DNA of 64,000 nt from Rhodococcus sp. 14-2483-1-2 (GTDB lineage Bacteria; Actinomycetota; Actinomycetes; Mycobacteriales; Mycobacteriaceae), in assembly GCF_002259405.1 (NCBI RefSeq), contig NZ_NPFW01000014.1, positions 186,001 to 250,000 of the forward strand, given 5' to 3'. The notes beneath the pieces were generated by a model. It saw only the letters and a list, made by a program, of their open reading frames with translations. It had not been told where the DNA came from and made no database searches. Positions 43,995 through 52,828 of this stretch are shown here, in pieces. The position numbers were made by a program, and so were the translations under genes. Every line of letters starts with the position of its first letter. Within the stretch, counting starts at the first letter, position 1.

Positions 43995-44582
43995 ATGAGT
44001 ACGACAGAACCGAGCGTGCACGAGCTGCACTCGTTGGCCACTCGTCAGGACGGCTATTTCACGGCCGAGCAGGCCGGCGAGCTCGGCTTCGATTCTGCGA
44101 TGGTGCGCGTCAATCTGGCCACGAACACGTGGACTCGCGTCGAGCGCAACCTGTTCCGGCTCGGCCAGTGGCCACGCAGCGAACTCGAAGTGTTCGCCAT
44201 GTGGTGCGCCTGGTTCGGCGGTGAGGCCGTGATCTCGCACCAGAGCGCGGCGGAGCTACACGGATTCGGGCACCTGCACCCTCAGTTCGTACACGTCTGC
44301 GCATTCGGCGACCTTCGACTGACCGACACCAGGCTGGCGGTTCATCGCCTACGACTCGAGCCACGGGACGTCGAATCTGCAGGCACGTTCAACCTCACCA
44401 CGCCGGTGCGTACCGTGCTCGACCTCGCCGCTGGTGGCATCTCCCAGATCACCCTCGACGAAGTGGTGTGCGACGCCGTCGCGATCGGTCGCGTCGACCC
44501 GCAGACGCTGTACTCCGAGGCGGGAAGCAGCACCGACCGAGTGGCCGAACGCGTCGAACTGGCACTGTCTGCCTGCACGTAG
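43995..44582 (+). CDS. AbiEi-type antitoxin-like protein, orphan
   Basis: 195 residues from ATG 43995 (GTG 43992 is one codon earlier). N-terminal winged helix with LATRQDGYFTAEQAGELGFD and VERNLFRLGQWPRSELE, then VISHQSAAELHGFG and TTPVRTVLDLAAGG. These match the AbiEi/type IV antitoxin DUF family. The AbiEii nucleotidyltransferase that should follow is absent; a 20-bp-arm hairpin ends the gene. May be a chromosomal regulator derived from such a system. Confidence 0.85.
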   Translation: MSTTEPSVHELHSLATRQDGYFTAEQAGELGFDSAMVRVNLATNTWTRVERNLFRLGQWPRSELEVFAMWCAWFGGEAVISHQSAAELHGFGHLHPQFVHVCAFGDLRLTDTRLAVHRLRLEPRDVESAGTFNLTTPVRTVLDLAAGGISQITLDEVVCDAVAIGRVDPQTLYSEAGSSTDRVAERVELALSACT

Positions 44583-44590
44583 CCGCGGGA

Positions 44591-44633
44591 TCGGGTGCAG
44601 CCGGCCGCGCTGAGCGCGGTCGGCTGCACCCGA
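44591..44633. terminator. Long hairpin between the AbiEi-like and methyltransferase genes
   Basis: Arms 44591-44610 and 44614-44633 pair over 20 bp with one wobble and a TGA loop. Lies between convergent genes and probably terminates both. Confidence 0.82.
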
Positions 44634-44634
44634 T

Positions 44635-45357
44635 TCACGGTGCAGGTGCGACCGTCGACCAGGGGACGGTCAGCACGTTGTCTCGCATCCGTCGGCGGGG
44701 GAGTGTGATCGGAAGGCCTTGTTCGACAAGCACTTTCATGGCTGCGCGCCACCGAATTCGAGGCCCGAACGGTGCCAGTGGTGCCGACACCGACCACGCT
44801 CTGTCGGCCCGTCGAAGCAGATCGTGCACGAGCTCACCCTCGATGTTGCGATGTATCAACACCTTCGGTAGCCGCTCCGCGATGTCCGACGGCATCTCGA
44901 CGTCGAACGGATCCCATGCCAGCGTCAGTGAGCGCGGCCCATCGGCGTCGAGCAACACCCAGGCGCAGCGTCGACCGAGCTCGTCGCAGGTGCCGTCCAT
45001 CAGTAGGCCGCCGGGCGCCAGGCCCGTCAGAATGCGTTGCCAGGCAGCAGGTACCGCATCCTCGGGATACTGCCGCAGTACGTTGAACGCCCGCACCAGG
45101 TTGGGGCGCAAGCCCGCCAGCTCGAAACCGCCGCGGGCGAACTCCACGCCGTCACTCCCCGGTACGACGCGTGCGGGGTCGATCTCGAGACCGGTGACTC
45201 GGAGATCGGGCCGGACGGTGCGCAGTCGACCGGCCAGCTCGAGCGTCGTGTTCGGCATCGCCCCGTACCCGAGGTCGACGACGAGGGGATTCGGCGAGTC
45301 GAGCAGAACGCGTCGAACATCGGGGTTGTGCATCAGCCACCGGTCGCTGCGACGCAA
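44635..45357 (-). CDS. Class I SAM-dependent methyltransferase-like protein
   Basis: 240 residues from TTG 45357. SAM-binding PLVVDLGYGAMPNTTLELA and GLEIDPARV. The frame is open upstream and encodes LSRPEGVITRGTTGINRLRR, which looks like conserved N-terminal sequence, so the real start is probably further upstream, perhaps CTG 45408, next to the stop of the DUF2505 gene. No ATG or GTG is available there. Function unknown; a non-standard start is notable. Confidence 0.75.
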   Translation of the reverse strand: MRRSDRWLMHNPDVRRVLLDSPNPLVVDLGYGAMPNTTLELAGRLRTVRPDLRVTGLEIDPARVVPGSDGVEFARGGFELAGLRPNLVRAFNVLRQYPEDAVPAAWQRILTGLAPGGLLMDGTCDELGRRCAWVLLDADGPRSLTLAWDPFDVEMPSDIAERLPKVLIHRNIEGELVHDLLRRADRAWSVSAPLAPFGPRIRWRAAMKVLVEQGLPITLPRRRMRDNVLTVPWSTVAPAP

Positions 45358-45410
45358 CCGATTGATGCCGGTGGTGCCGCGGGTGATGACGCCTTCAGGC
45401 CTGCTCAGGG

Positions 45411-45914
45411 CTAGGCGTTCTCTTCGAGCCAGTCGGCGGTGACTTCGCCTTCACCGCGCCACAGGTCGATGAGGTTGACGAGCATGAGCTGCTCGAGCTT
45501 GCCACCGATGAACGGCAGGAAGACCTTGGCCTCGGAGGAGGTGCGCAGCGTCGAACCGCCGTTGGTGGGGAAGAGCGAGGTGGTGCCCTTCAGTGAGCCG
45601 GGTCCGGCCGGAATCGACGCGTCGTAGTGGCCCGCGGTGACTTCCTCGTAGGCGTCGAAATGCACGTTGCGGGTGATGACCATGTCTTTCTTCATGACCG
45701 TCTGCGCGATGTCGGGCAGTTCGGTGCGCGGGATGACGTGGTGCATCACGATGTCGATTCCGGCGTCGGACACCTCGAAGCTCTTCAGCTCGTTCTCCGA
45801 GTACTTACGCATCTCCTCGATGCGCGCATCCCAGTGATCGCGACTGGAGAGCGCTGCATAGACCTGCTGCGTCGAGTGGGTGAACCGGGCGGAGTAGTTC
45901 ATTCGGCGAGCCAT
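45411..45914 (-). CDS. DUF2505 (SRPBCC-fold) protein
   Basis: 167 residues. MARRMNYSARFTHSTQQVYA opens a START/SRPBCC-like fold typical of DUF2505; ends WRGEGEVTADWLEENA. The fold has a ligand cavity, usually for lipids or hydrophobic molecules. A paralogue lies 11 bp upstream. Role unknown. Confidence 0.87.
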   Translation of the reverse strand: MARRMNYSARFTHSTQQVYAALSSRDHWDARIEEMRKYSENELKSFEVSDAGIDIVMHHVIPRTELPDIAQTVMKKDMVITRNVHFDAYEEVTAGHYDASIPAGPGSLKGTTSLFPTNGGSTLRTSSEAKVFLPFIGGKLEQLMLVNLIDLWRGEGEVTADWLEENA

Positions 45915-45925
45915 AGTGCGCCAGG

Positions 45926-46435
45926 TTAGCTGCTTGCTTGCGCCGCAATCCAGTTACCGGTGAAGTCCTGTTCGTTGTCGATGAGCGAGAGCACCTGCTC
46001 GCTGATCATCGCTTCGATCTTGCCGCCGAAGATGGGGACCTTGACCTCGGTGGTGCCGGCCAGCGCGATGGTCGTCGCATCGACGGTTGCATCGAGGGTG
46101 GTGGTGCCGGTGATGCGGGCCGGTGCGCCTTCGACGGTCGCTCCGAACGTGCCGTCGGCGTGGGTGCCGTCGAACGGTCCCCAGCTCTCGGTGCGTTCGA
46201 TGATGAGGTCGCCCTTCTTGAAGGCGGTCACCGCGGACGGCAACTGCTCTTCGGGGACGGCCTGGGTCATGACGACGTCGATCGTTCCGTTGCCGACGGT
46301 GACGCTCTTCAGGCTGGCACCCGGTCCGCCGATCTGCTCGATGCGGTCCTTCCAGTACTGCTCGGACGTCAGTGCAGCGTGGACCTTGTCGGCGGAGGCG
46401 GGCACAGTCGAGCTGTGCTCAATAGGGCGAGGCAT
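45926..46435 (-). CDS. DUF2505 (SRPBCC-fold) protein, tandem paralogue
   Basis: 169 residues, beginning MPRPIEHSSTVPASADKVHA and with VKVPIFGGKIEAMISEQVLS where the neighbour has VFLPFIGGKLEQLMLVNLID. The alignable pattern along the whole length shows a tandem duplication with much divergence. First gene of a minus-strand run DUF2505-DUF2505-methyltransferase, divergent from murB. Confidence 0.87.
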   Translation of the reverse strand: MPRPIEHSSTVPASADKVHAALTSEQYWKDRIEQIGGPGASLKSVTVGNGTIDVVMTQAVPEEQLPSAVTAFKKGDLIIERTESWGPFDGTHADGTFGATVEGAPARITGTTTLDATVDATTIALAGTTEVKVPIFGGKIEAMISEQVLSLIDNEQDFTGNWIAAQASS

Positions 46436-46493
46436 AGGCGCAGGTTACCGGGTGACTGAAGACAGCAGTGCGCGACCGGTAGCGTGAGAGTCC

Positions 46494-47510
46494 GTGCCTA
46501 CTGCAATTTCGGAGCTCACCACCATCCGCGTGGGTGGCCCGGCCCGTGAATTCACCGTTGCGACGACCGGCGACGAGTTGGTCTCCCTGGTGCGCGACGC
46601 GGATCGCGCGGGGACCGACGTGCTGGTTGTCGGCGGCGGATCCAACCTGGTGGTCGGCGACGACGGGTTCGACGGCCGGGTGATTCGAGTGACCGGTTCG
46701 CGGCTGGACATCGACGGCGAGATCGTGACGGTCGACGCAGGCGTCGAGTGGGATGCCGTCGTCCAGGCGACGATCGAAGCAGGTCTGTCCGGCATGGAAG
46801 CACTGTCGGGCATTCCCGGAACCACCGGCGCGACGCCCATCCAGAACGTCGGCGCGTACGGCGCGTCGACGTCGGAGCTGCTGCACGGCCTGACCGTCTA
46901 CGACCGTGAGACCGAGGAGACGGCGGTGTGGACGCCGGAGCAGTGCGGTTTCGGAACGCATCGGTCGTCGGTGTTCAAGCGATCCTCGCGGTACGTGATC
47001 TTGGATGTGACGTTCGCGCTGAAGAAGACGACCGAGTCGCTACCGGTGCGCTACGCGGCGTTGTCGGAGCGTCTCGATGTGCAGATCGGCGACGTCGTAC
47101 CGGTGCCGGACGTGCGCGCGGCCGTGCTGGCTCTGCGCGGCGAACGCGGCATGGTGCTCGACGCAGGAGACCACGACACGTGGAGCGTCGGATCGTTCTT
47201 CCTCAACCCGGTGCTGGCCGAGGTGCCCGAGGCCGCAGCGCACGCACCCAGCTTCCCCGACCCCGCGGGAACCAAGATCCCGGCTGCCTGGCTGATCCAG
47301 AACGCGGGCTTCCCTCGCGGGTACGGCACCGAATTCGGGCGCGGCACCGCGGCGTTGTCGTCCAAGCACGTGTTGGCCGTCACCAACAGGGGTGGGGCGA
47401 GCGCGTCGGACATCATGGCGCTGGCCACGCACGTGCGAGACGGGGTGCAGGAGAAGTTCGGCGTCACGCTCACGCCCGAATGTGACCTCGTCAACTGCGC
47501 GCTGGGTTAG
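46494..47510 (+). CDS. murB: UDP-N-acetylenolpyruvoylglucosamine reductase
   Basis: 338 residues, GTG start. Reduces UDP-GlcNAc-enolpyruvate to UDP-MurNAc with NADPH and FAD in peptidoglycan synthesis. TTIRVGGPAREF, VVGGGSNLVVGDDGF (FAD), GIPGTTGATPIQNVGAYG and the catalytic Ser in VGSFFLNPV. Type I MurB. Next to an L,D-transpeptidase as in Rv0482-Rv0483, but with a metallo-beta-lactamase/Rieske gene inserted between. Confidence 0.94.
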   Translation: MPTAISELTTIRVGGPAREFTVATTGDELVSLVRDADRAGTDVLVVGGGSNLVVGDDGFDGRVIRVTGSRLDIDGEIVTVDAGVEWDAVVQATIEAGLSGMEALSGIPGTTGATPIQNVGAYGASTSELLHGLTVYDRETEETAVWTPEQCGFGTHRSSVFKRSSRYVILDVTFALKKTTESLPVRYAALSERLDVQIGDVVPVPDVRAAVLALRGERGMVLDAGDHDTWSVGSFFLNPVLAEVPEAAAHAPSFPDPAGTKIPAAWLIQNAGFPRGYGTEFGRGTAALSSKHVLAVTNRGGASASDIMALATHVRDGVQEKFGVTLTPECDLVNCALG

Positions 47511-47572
47511 GGCCGGTCGAAACGGCGCATACGATGGAGCTTTGCAAGTGAAAGCTCGTAGGAGGTAAATCA

Positions 47573-49123
47573 GTGCAGGTCACCAGCGTGGGACATGCGG
47601 GATTCCATATTCGGACCGACGCCGGAAGCATCCTGTGCGATCCGTGGGTCAACCCGTCGTTCTACGCGTCCTGGTTCCCGTTTCCCGACAACTCGGGCCT
47701 GGACTGGGACGAGTTGGGTGATTGCGACTACCTCTACGTCTCGCACCTGCACAAGGATCACTTCGACCCGAGGAACCTGGCCGAGCACGTCAACAAGGAC
47801 GCCACCGTGCTGCTGCCGGACTACCCGGTGCTCGATCTCAAGCACGAGCTCGAGAAGCTCGGCTTCCACAAGTTCTACGAGACGACGGACTCGGTCAAGC
47901 ACACGATCTCCGGCCCCAAGGGCGATCTGGACATCATGATCATCGCGCTGCGCGCGCCCGCCGACGGTCCCATCGGCGACTCGGGTCTCGTCGTCTCGGA
48001 CGGCAAGACCGTCGCGTTCAACATGAACGACGCGAGGCCGGTGGACCTGGACGTGATGACCGAGAATTTCGGTCCCGTGGACGTGCACATGCTGCAGTAT
48101 TCGGGCGCGATCTGGTACCCGATGGTCTACGACATGGTCTCGCGTGCGAAGAAGAATTTCGGCATCCAGAAGCGTCAGCGTCAGATGGATCGGGCACGCC
48201 AGTACATCGAGCAGGTCGGCTCGACGTGGGTCGTCCCGTCGGCGGGCCCGCCGTGTTTCCTGGACGACGAACTGCGCTCGCTCAACGACGTCTACGGCGA
48301 CCCGGCCAACGTGTTCCCGGACCAGATGGTGTTTCTCGAGCAGATGCGACTGCACGGGCACGACAAGGGCCTGCTGATGATGCCGGGCACCGCTGCGACG
48401 TTCGACGGTTCCGAATTGATCTCGCACGAGCACCCGATCCCGACGGCCGAGGCCGAGGCCATCTTCACAACCGGCAAGGCCGAGTACATCGAGGCCTACG
48501 CCCAGCGTCAGGCTTCGGTCATCGCCGCGGAGAAGGCAGCGTGGGCTCCGGCCGAGGGCGAGCCGTTGCTCGAGCCGATGCGAGGCCTGTTCGAGCCGAT
48601 CATGGCGCAGACGGATCTGATCTGCGACGGCATCGGTTACCCCGTCGGAATCACCATGGGCGACGAAACCGTTGTGCTCGACTTCCCGAAACGGATTGTG
48701 CGCGAACCGATCTCGAACGAGCGGTTCCGCTACAGCTTCACCATCCCGCCGGAACTGGTACGCACCGCCATCCGCGACCAGGAGCCGGACTGGGTCAACT
48801 CGATCTTCCTGTCCACCCGCTTCCGTGCCCGACGCGTCGGCGGCTACAACGAGTTCCTCTACACGTTCTTCAAATGCCTCACCGACGAGCGCATCGCCTA
48901 CGCCGACGGCTGGTTCTCCGAGGCGCACGACGACACGGCCACGATCACGATGGGCGGCTACGAGATCCAACGTCGTTGCCCGCACCTGAAAGCGGACCTG
49001 ACGAAGTTCGGCATCGTCGAGGGGAACAAGCTCACCTGCAATCTGCACGGGTGGGACTGGAGCCTCGATTCCGGCCGCTGCCTCACCTCGAAAGGGCACG
49101 AACTTCGAACGCGCAAGCTGTGA
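47573..49123 (+). CDS. Metallo-beta-lactamase fold protein with C-terminal Rieske domain
   Basis: 516 residues, GTG start after a good ribosome binding site (AGGAGG). N-terminal metallo-beta-lactamase domain (about 1-230) with the full metal motif SHLHKDHFD (H58, H60, D62, H63). C-terminal Rieske iron-sulfur site: C469-P-H471 and C489-N-L-H492. The protein thus joins a hydrolase-type metal centre with a [2Fe-2S] electron-transfer centre; the order is reversed from CMP-Neu5Ac hydroxylase-like enzymes, where Rieske comes first. The middle (about 340-460) is unassigned. Next to murB and L,D-transpeptidase genes, so a cell-wall precursor might be the substrate; this is speculation. Confidence 0.85.
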   Translation: MQVTSVGHAGFHIRTDAGSILCDPWVNPSFYASWFPFPDNSGLDWDELGDCDYLYVSHLHKDHFDPRNLAEHVNKDATVLLPDYPVLDLKHELEKLGFHKFYETTDSVKHTISGPKGDLDIMIIALRAPADGPIGDSGLVVSDGKTVAFNMNDARPVDLDVMTENFGPVDVHMLQYSGAIWYPMVYDMVSRAKKNFGIQKRQRQMDRARQYIEQVGSTWVVPSAGPPCFLDDELRSLNDVYGDPANVFPDQMVFLEQMRLHGHDKGLLMMPGTAATFDGSELISHEHPIPTAEAEAIFTTGKAEYIEAYAQRQASVIAAEKAAWAPAEGEPLLEPMRGLFEPIMAQTDLICDGIGYPVGITMGDETVVLDFPKRIVREPISNERFRYSFTIPPELVRTAIRDQEPDWVNSIFLSTRFRARRVGGYNEFLYTFFKCLTDERIAYADGWFSEAHDDTATITMGGYEIQRRCPHLKADLTKFGIVEGNKLTCNLHGWDWSLDSGRCLTSKGHELRTRKL

Positions 49124-49165
49124 GACTGCCCCCAAAAATCGGGGTAGTTCGCAGACGCAGGTACG

Positions 49166-50431
49166 TTGGACAACGTGCATGAGCAGGTAGAACAGACAAA
49201 ACGGACGCGCACGGTGTGGTTGATCGCCGTGCTCGTCGCCTTGGTGGCCCTCGTGGCAGGCTGCACCGTCGGATCGGGCGAGGGTGGCTCGGGTGCCGCG
49301 GCCCCGACCACCGAGGCAGCGCCCGTCGCACAGATCACCGAGAACCCGGTCGCAGGTGCCGTCGACGTCAGTCCCGTCGCGCCGATCTCGGTCTCGGTCA
49401 CCGACGGAACGCTCACCCAGGTGGCGTTGACCAACCCCGACGGCAAGGTCGTCCAGGGCGCGCTCTCGCCCGACAAGACCTCGTACGCCGTCACCGAGCC
49501 CCTCGGCTACGGCGTGCAGTACACGTGGTCCGGCTCGGCCCTGGGCAGCGACAACAAGACCGTCGACATCACCGGTGCCTTCACCACCGTCGAGCCCGAC
49601 AGTCGTACGTCGGTGAGCACCAACATCGGCGACGGCCAGGAAGTCGGCATCGCTGCGCCGATCATCCTGCAGTTCGACTCGGCCATCGCCGACAAAGCCG
49701 CCGTCGAGAAGGCATTGACGGTGACCACCAACCCGCCGACGCCCGGCGCATGGGCCTGGTTCCCCGACGACAACGGCTCGCGCGTGCACTGGCGTCCCAC
49801 CAACTACTGGGCACCCGGCACCACGGTCTCGGTGAACGCCAAGCTCTACGGCGTGAACTACGGCGACGGCGCGTACGGCGCCGACGACGTCACCCTGAAC
49901 TTCAGCATCGGACGCAGCCAGGTCGTCGTCGCCGACGCGACCAGCCACCGCATGCAGGTGGTCCGCGACGGCCAGACGATCATGGACATTCCCGTCAGCT
50001 ACGGCGAGGGCAACGAGGACCGCAACGTCACCCGCAGCGGCATCCACGTCGTCACCGAGAAGCACGAGGACTTCCTGATGTCCAACCCGCCGTTCTACGA
50101 GAACGTCCGCGAACGCTGGGCGGTGCGCATCTCCAACAACGGTGAATTCATCCACGCCAACCCGCTGACCACCGGTGTGCAGGGCGCATCGAACGTCACC
50201 AACGGATGTATCAACCTCTCCGACGCCGACGCTCAGCAGTACTTCCAGACGGCGATGTACGGCGATCCCGTAGAGGTCACCGGAACGCGCATCGACCTCT
50301 CGGCAGCCGACGGCGACCTGTACGACTGGGCCATCGACTGGTCGACCTGGGAGTCGATGTCGGCACTTCCTGCCGGCGGAGCGACCGCGACCACGACACC
50401 TGCGACAACGGCACCTGCGCCCGCAGGGTGA
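49166..50431 (+). CDS. L,D-transpeptidase lipoprotein (LprQ/LdtB type)
   Basis: 421 residues from TTG 49166 (GTG 49175 is possible). Signal peptide with lipobox LVAGC near 33. Two Ig-like domains (about 60-145 and 150-245), then a YkuD catalytic domain with [34 protein letters not shown] and nucleophile Cys 348 in NGCINLS. Forms 3-3 cross-links in peptidoglycan outside the membrane. A Thr/Ala/Pro-rich tail ends the protein. Matches Rv0483 in position. Confidence 0.93.
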   Translation: MDNVHEQVEQTKRTRTVWLIAVLVALVALVAGCTVGSGEGGSGAAAPTTEAAPVAQITENPVAGAVDVSPVAPISVSVTDGTLTQVALTNPDGKVVQGALSPDKTSYAVTEPLGYGVQYTWSGSALGSDNKTVDITGAFTTVEPDSRTSVSTNIGDGQEVGIAAPIILQFDSAIADKAAVEKALTVTTNPPTPGAWAWFPDDNGSRVHWRPTNYWAPGTTVSVNAKLYGVNYGDGAYGADDVTLNFSIGRSQVVVADATSHRMQVVRDGQTIMDIPVSYGEGNEDRNVTRSGIHVVTEKHEDFLMSNPPFYENVRERWAVRISNNGEFIHANPLTTGVQGASNVTNGCINLSDADAQQYFQTAMYGDPVEVTGTRIDLSAADGDLYDWAIDWSTWESMSALPAGGATATTTPATTAPAPAG

Positions 50432-50449
50432 GCGCAAGTGCCGTAGGCA

Positions 50450-51205
50450 CTACTTACGGGAGAAGCGCCCCGGACCGGCCTGATCACGTGGCTTGATGAT
50501 GATCTGGTCCAGGTTGACGTGCGACGGGCGAGATGCGACGAAGCCGATCACCTCGGCGATATCGCTTGCCACGAGCGGTGTGATGCCCTGGTAGACCGCG
50601 TCGGCCTTGTCTGCGTCGCCGTCGAACCGGACGAGGGAGAACTCGGTTTCCACGGCACCCGGCGCGACCTCGGTCAATCGCACCGGCTTGCCCAGCAGCT
50701 CGCCGCGCAACGTCCGATGCAGCACTGCCTGAGCGTGCTTGGCCGAGGTGTAGCCCGAACCGTTGTCGTACGCCTCGAATGCCGCAACCGACGTGATGGT
50801 GACGATCAGGCCGTCGCCGGAGTCGATCAGCTTGGGCAGCAACGACTTCGTCACCCGCAATGTACCGAGTACGTTGGTCTCCCACATCCAGCGCCAGTCG
50901 TCGAGGTCGGCGTCGATCACCGGGGCCAAGCCCTTCGCGCCACCGGCGTTGTTGATCAACACGTCGACGCGGGGAATGACCGCGGTGAAGGCAGCGACCG
51001 AATCCTCGTCCGTCACATCGAGTTCCAGGGCAGTGCCGCCGATCTCCGACGCCAACTCCTCGAGCCGGTCGAGGCGGCGGGCTCCGATCACGACGTGGAA
51101 TCCGTCGGCGGCGAGTTGGCGGGCGGTGGCCGCGCCGATGCCGGAGCTCGCTCCGGTGACGACGGCGATTCGGGCATCGGGGGAAATGTGTTCGGACGAG
51201 GTCAT
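50450..51205 (-). CDS. Short-chain dehydrogenase/reductase
   Basis: 251 residues. NAD(P)-binding AVVTGASSGIGAATARQLA, NNAG in VDVLINNAGGAKG, catalytic Ser in ITSVAAFEAY and YxxxK in YTSAKHAQA. Clover-type YdfG-like SDR. Matches Rv0484c. The substrate is unknown. Convergent with the L,D-transpeptidase. Confidence 0.92.
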   Translation of the reverse strand: MTSSEHISPDARIAVVTGASSGIGAATARQLAADGFHVVIGARRLDRLEELASEIGGTALELDVTDEDSVAAFTAVIPRVDVLINNAGGAKGLAPVIDADLDDWRWMWETNVLGTLRVTKSLLPKLIDSGDGLIVTITSVAAFEAYDNGSGYTSAKHAQAVLHRTLRGELLGKPVRLTEVAPGAVETEFSLVRFDGDADKADAVYQGITPLVASDIAEVIGFVASRPSHVNLDQIIIKPRDQAGPGRFSRK

Positions 51206-51286
51206 GGTGAAATTCTATGCCCGGCGTACCCCGTGCTTTCCGATGCCCGATTGGACTTCGGACGCGAGGGTGCTAATTTTGGACTC

Positions 51287-51400
51287 ATGTCCGCCAGTGA
51301 GACCACCGCGATGCGGGTCACCTATGTGACCGCATCCCTCGGTTCTCGCTTGCCGCTTCCTCGGGAACTGTGTTGTCCCGGCCAAGGAATCCGTCTCTAG
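51287..51400 (+). CDS. Possible leader peptide with a Cys-Cys pair
   Basis: 37 residues, ATG 51287 to TAG 51398-51400, ending RELCCPGQGIRL. It fills part of the 337-bp gap upstream of the ROK gene, which otherwise holds no gene. Cys-rich short frames act as cysteine-responsive attenuators in mycobacteria. There is no clear downstream terminator hairpin that I can see, so this is tentative. Confidence 0.3.
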   Translation: MSASETTAMRVTYVTASLGSRLPLPRELCCPGQGIRL

Positions 51401-51542
51401 CTCCCTCTTTCGAGCTGCAGACAGTCGATTCGCGTGTCGTGGTTCTTCGCGACCACCGCACCTTTCCTTGACCTGCATCACTTCACTCCTTCGTCGTTGT
51501 CCATCCACGACGGAGGTCTGCCATTGCTGAGGACCACAACGG

Positions 51543-52817
51543 ATGTCTGTTTCAACGCTGCACCACCACACCGGCCCCACCTCTCTTCGGTCTCTCGCGA
51601 GGCCTCGATCGCGCGTCCAACTCGTCGCACCCGATCTGCGGATCGCCGACAGCCCCGCCGCGTCGGTACTGCGAGTGGCCTGCGTCGAAGGTCCCATCTC
51701 GCGCGAGCGTGCTGCTCGCGCAACCGGTTCGAGCATCGCCACCGTCAACCGTCAGGTGTCGGCCCTGCTCGCCGTCGGGATGCTCCGTGAGCGCGCAGAC
51801 CTGACGGCTCCGGGGGCGATCGGACGCCCGCGGGTGCCGTTCGAGGTCAACCACGAACCGTTCTCGACCATCGGCATCCACATCGGAGCCGTCGTCACCG
51901 GCATCACCGTCAGCGATCTGCGGGGACGCATACTCGGTGCCGTCGAAATACCCACGCCCGCCGGCTCTTCGGAGGCAGCGCTGGCCTCCGTCACCCGCAG
52001 CGCCGGTGCCTTCGCCGGACGCTGGCACCGTCGCACCCCGCTGTGGGTCGGGGTGGCGATCGGTGGACGCGTGGACACCGCGAGCGGCACCGTCGACCAT
52101 CCGCGGCTCGGATGGGAGAACGGCCGCGTCGCCGGCATCATCGGCGGTGGACTCGGACTGCCGATCTCGGTCTCCGGGCACGTCGAGGCCATGGCGGCCT
52201 CGGAGCTGCTCCTCGCCCCGCGTCTGTCGGACAGTGTTGCGGCGCAGAGCAACAGCGGAACGTCGCTGTACTTCTACGCACGCGAGACCGCGGGCATGGC
52301 GCTGACCATCGACGGCCGAGTGCACACTCCCACGAGTGGTCCGGGCTCCATCGCGCACCTACCCACCGGATCGTCGGCGCTGTGCGGCTGCGGAAATCGG
52401 GGATGCCTCGAGGCCTCCGTGAGCGATCGAGCGGTCGTCGCAGCGGCCGTCGACCGCAGGATCGTTGCACCGCAACCGAACCCGAGTATCGCGGCGGTGT
52501 ACCAGGCGGCGCAGGGTGGCTCGGAGGCCGCGCGGGAGTTGCTCGTCGAGCGGGCACAGATTCTGGGTCGGACGGTGGCGCTGCTACGTGACATGTTCAA
52601 TCCGGACCGCGTCGTACTCGGAGGCCAGGCGTTCACCGCGTACCCGGCCGGAATTCCGCACGTGGGGGAGGCCTTCGCCACGTATTCGACGTTGGCGCGC
52701 AGGGATATTCGGGTGACCGGCTTCGGTGACAAGGTGCAGGAATACGCCGCAACCGTGGTGTCGCTCAGCGCCCTGTACTCCGATCCGCTCGCCTCGATGC
52801 GCAGGGCCGCGGCGTAG
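51543..52817 (+). CDS. ROK family transcriptional regulator
   Basis: 424 residues. N-terminal winged HTH (about 38-85; ASVLRVACVEGPISRERAAR and TGSSIATVNRQVSALL) and a ROK domain with zinc-binding CGCGNRGCLEA. ROK proteins sense sugars or sugar phosphates. Matches Rv0485, next to mshA. It may link GlcNAc metabolism with mycothiol, but this is inferred. Confidence 0.9.
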   Translation: MSVSTLHHHTGPTSLRSLARPRSRVQLVAPDLRIADSPAASVLRVACVEGPISRERAARATGSSIATVNRQVSALLAVGMLRERADLTAPGAIGRPRVPFEVNHEPFSTIGIHIGAVVTGITVSDLRGRILGAVEIPTPAGSSEAALASVTRSAGAFAGRWHRRTPLWVGVAIGGRVDTASGTVDHPRLGWENGRVAGIIGGGLGLPISVSGHVEAMAASELLLAPRLSDSVAAQSNSGTSLYFYARETAGMALTIDGRVHTPTSGPGSIAHLPTGSSALCGCGNRGCLEASVSDRAVVAAAVDRRIVAPQPNPSIAAVYQAAQGGSEAARELLVERAQILGRTVALLRDMFNPDRVVLGGQAFTAYPAGIPHVGEAFATYSTLARRDIRVTGFGDKVQEYAATVVSLSALYSDPLASMRRAAA

Positions 52818-52828
52818 GTTCACCTACT

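Noticed and set aside
47570..50437. 955-codon open frame on the minus strand
   Set aside because: It runs antisense through the metallo-beta-lactamase/Rieske and L,D-transpeptidase genes, both of which have full domain motifs. Its translation is low-complexity Arg/Val/Gly, as expected of a GC-rich shadow.
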